A DNA stretch of 13,604 nt, taken from positions 1 through 13,604 of the forward strand of contig CAJARA010000016.1 of assembly GCA_903944295.1 (NCBI GenBank), in the 5' to 3' direction. Made by a program: the position numbers and the translations under genes. How positions within the stretch are numbered: position 1 is the stretch's first letter; each line of letters opens with the position of its first letter. The stretch comes from an uncultured Chloroflexota bacterium. GTDB lineage: Bacteria; Chloroflexota; Limnocylindria; Limnocylindrales; Limnocylindraceae. Positions 13,587 to 13,604 of the stretch are shown here, one piece after another. Under the pieces are notes generated by a model. The model ran no database searches. It was given only the letters and a program-made list of their open reading frames with translations, and was not told the origin of the DNA.

Positions 13587-13604
13587 AGCCGTATGACGTT
13601 GCCG
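13583..13604 (+). CDS. 5' start of the next gene (cut by window edge)
   Basis: An ATG overlaps the TGA of the GIDE-like gene (ATGA). The frame reads MKPYDVA before the window ends. The overlap is the same translational coupling arrangement seen several times in this window. The residues are too few to name the product, although a short N-terminus of this kind often leads into a nucleotide-binding fold. Confidence 0.45.

Overview
The window is GC-rich, densely packed bacterial DNA, probably from a member of the Chloroflexota; a small-genome freshwater lineage such as Limnocylindria is possible. This placement is inferred from gene content and style: a split cytochrome b with Gram-positive/Chloroflexota features, Ser-Pro-Ala linkers, overlapping genes, and TANNNT boxes placed exactly 6 nt before ATG, as expected for leaderless mRNAs. 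It has not been tested by phylogeny. I saw no tRNA, rRNA, CRISPR array, insertion sequence or phage gene, and no gene-free stretch longer than about 130 bases.

Layout. Position 1-20 (minus) holds only the start of a gene that runs off the left edge, with a clear ribosome binding site and an upstream -10 box. From 7242 down to 119 (minus) lies a respiratory operon. In order of transcription it encodes an iron-sulfur/FAD NAD(P)H-type oxidoreductase, cytochrome b (b6-like half), the subunit IV-like half, a Rieske protein, a cytochrome c fused to a cupredoxin, a membrane-anchored kelch propeller protein and an S51-like peptidase. Junctions are a few bases or overlapping. A PrxQ/BCP-type peroxiredoxin (7358-7843) sits just upstream and overlaps the end of the next operon.

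From 11302 down to 7840 (minus) is a thiamine salvage operon: a -10 box, a TPP riboswitch, thiamine pyrophosphokinase, a YkoE-type ECF substrate-binding subunit, and one polypeptide fusing both ECF ATPases with the EcfT transmembrane subunit. Thiamine or a precursor would be imported and converted to TPP, which shuts the operon off through the riboswitch. Upstream is a HAD-family phosphatase (11300-11950, minus).

At 11951-11983 a 33-base divergent promoter region separates the phosphatase from a plus-strand operon. That operon has a 204-residue propeller-like protein of unknown function, a three-helix membrane protein resembling the GIDE domain, and the first codons of a further gene (from 13583).

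Functionally, the most striking unit is the quinol oxidase operon. A pyridine-nucleotide/iron-sulfur flavoenzyme is its first gene, the b/IV pair has the b6f-type haem c_n cysteine and an unusual APWY quinol-site motif, and the electron exit carries both haem c and a type I copper centre in one membrane-anchored chain.
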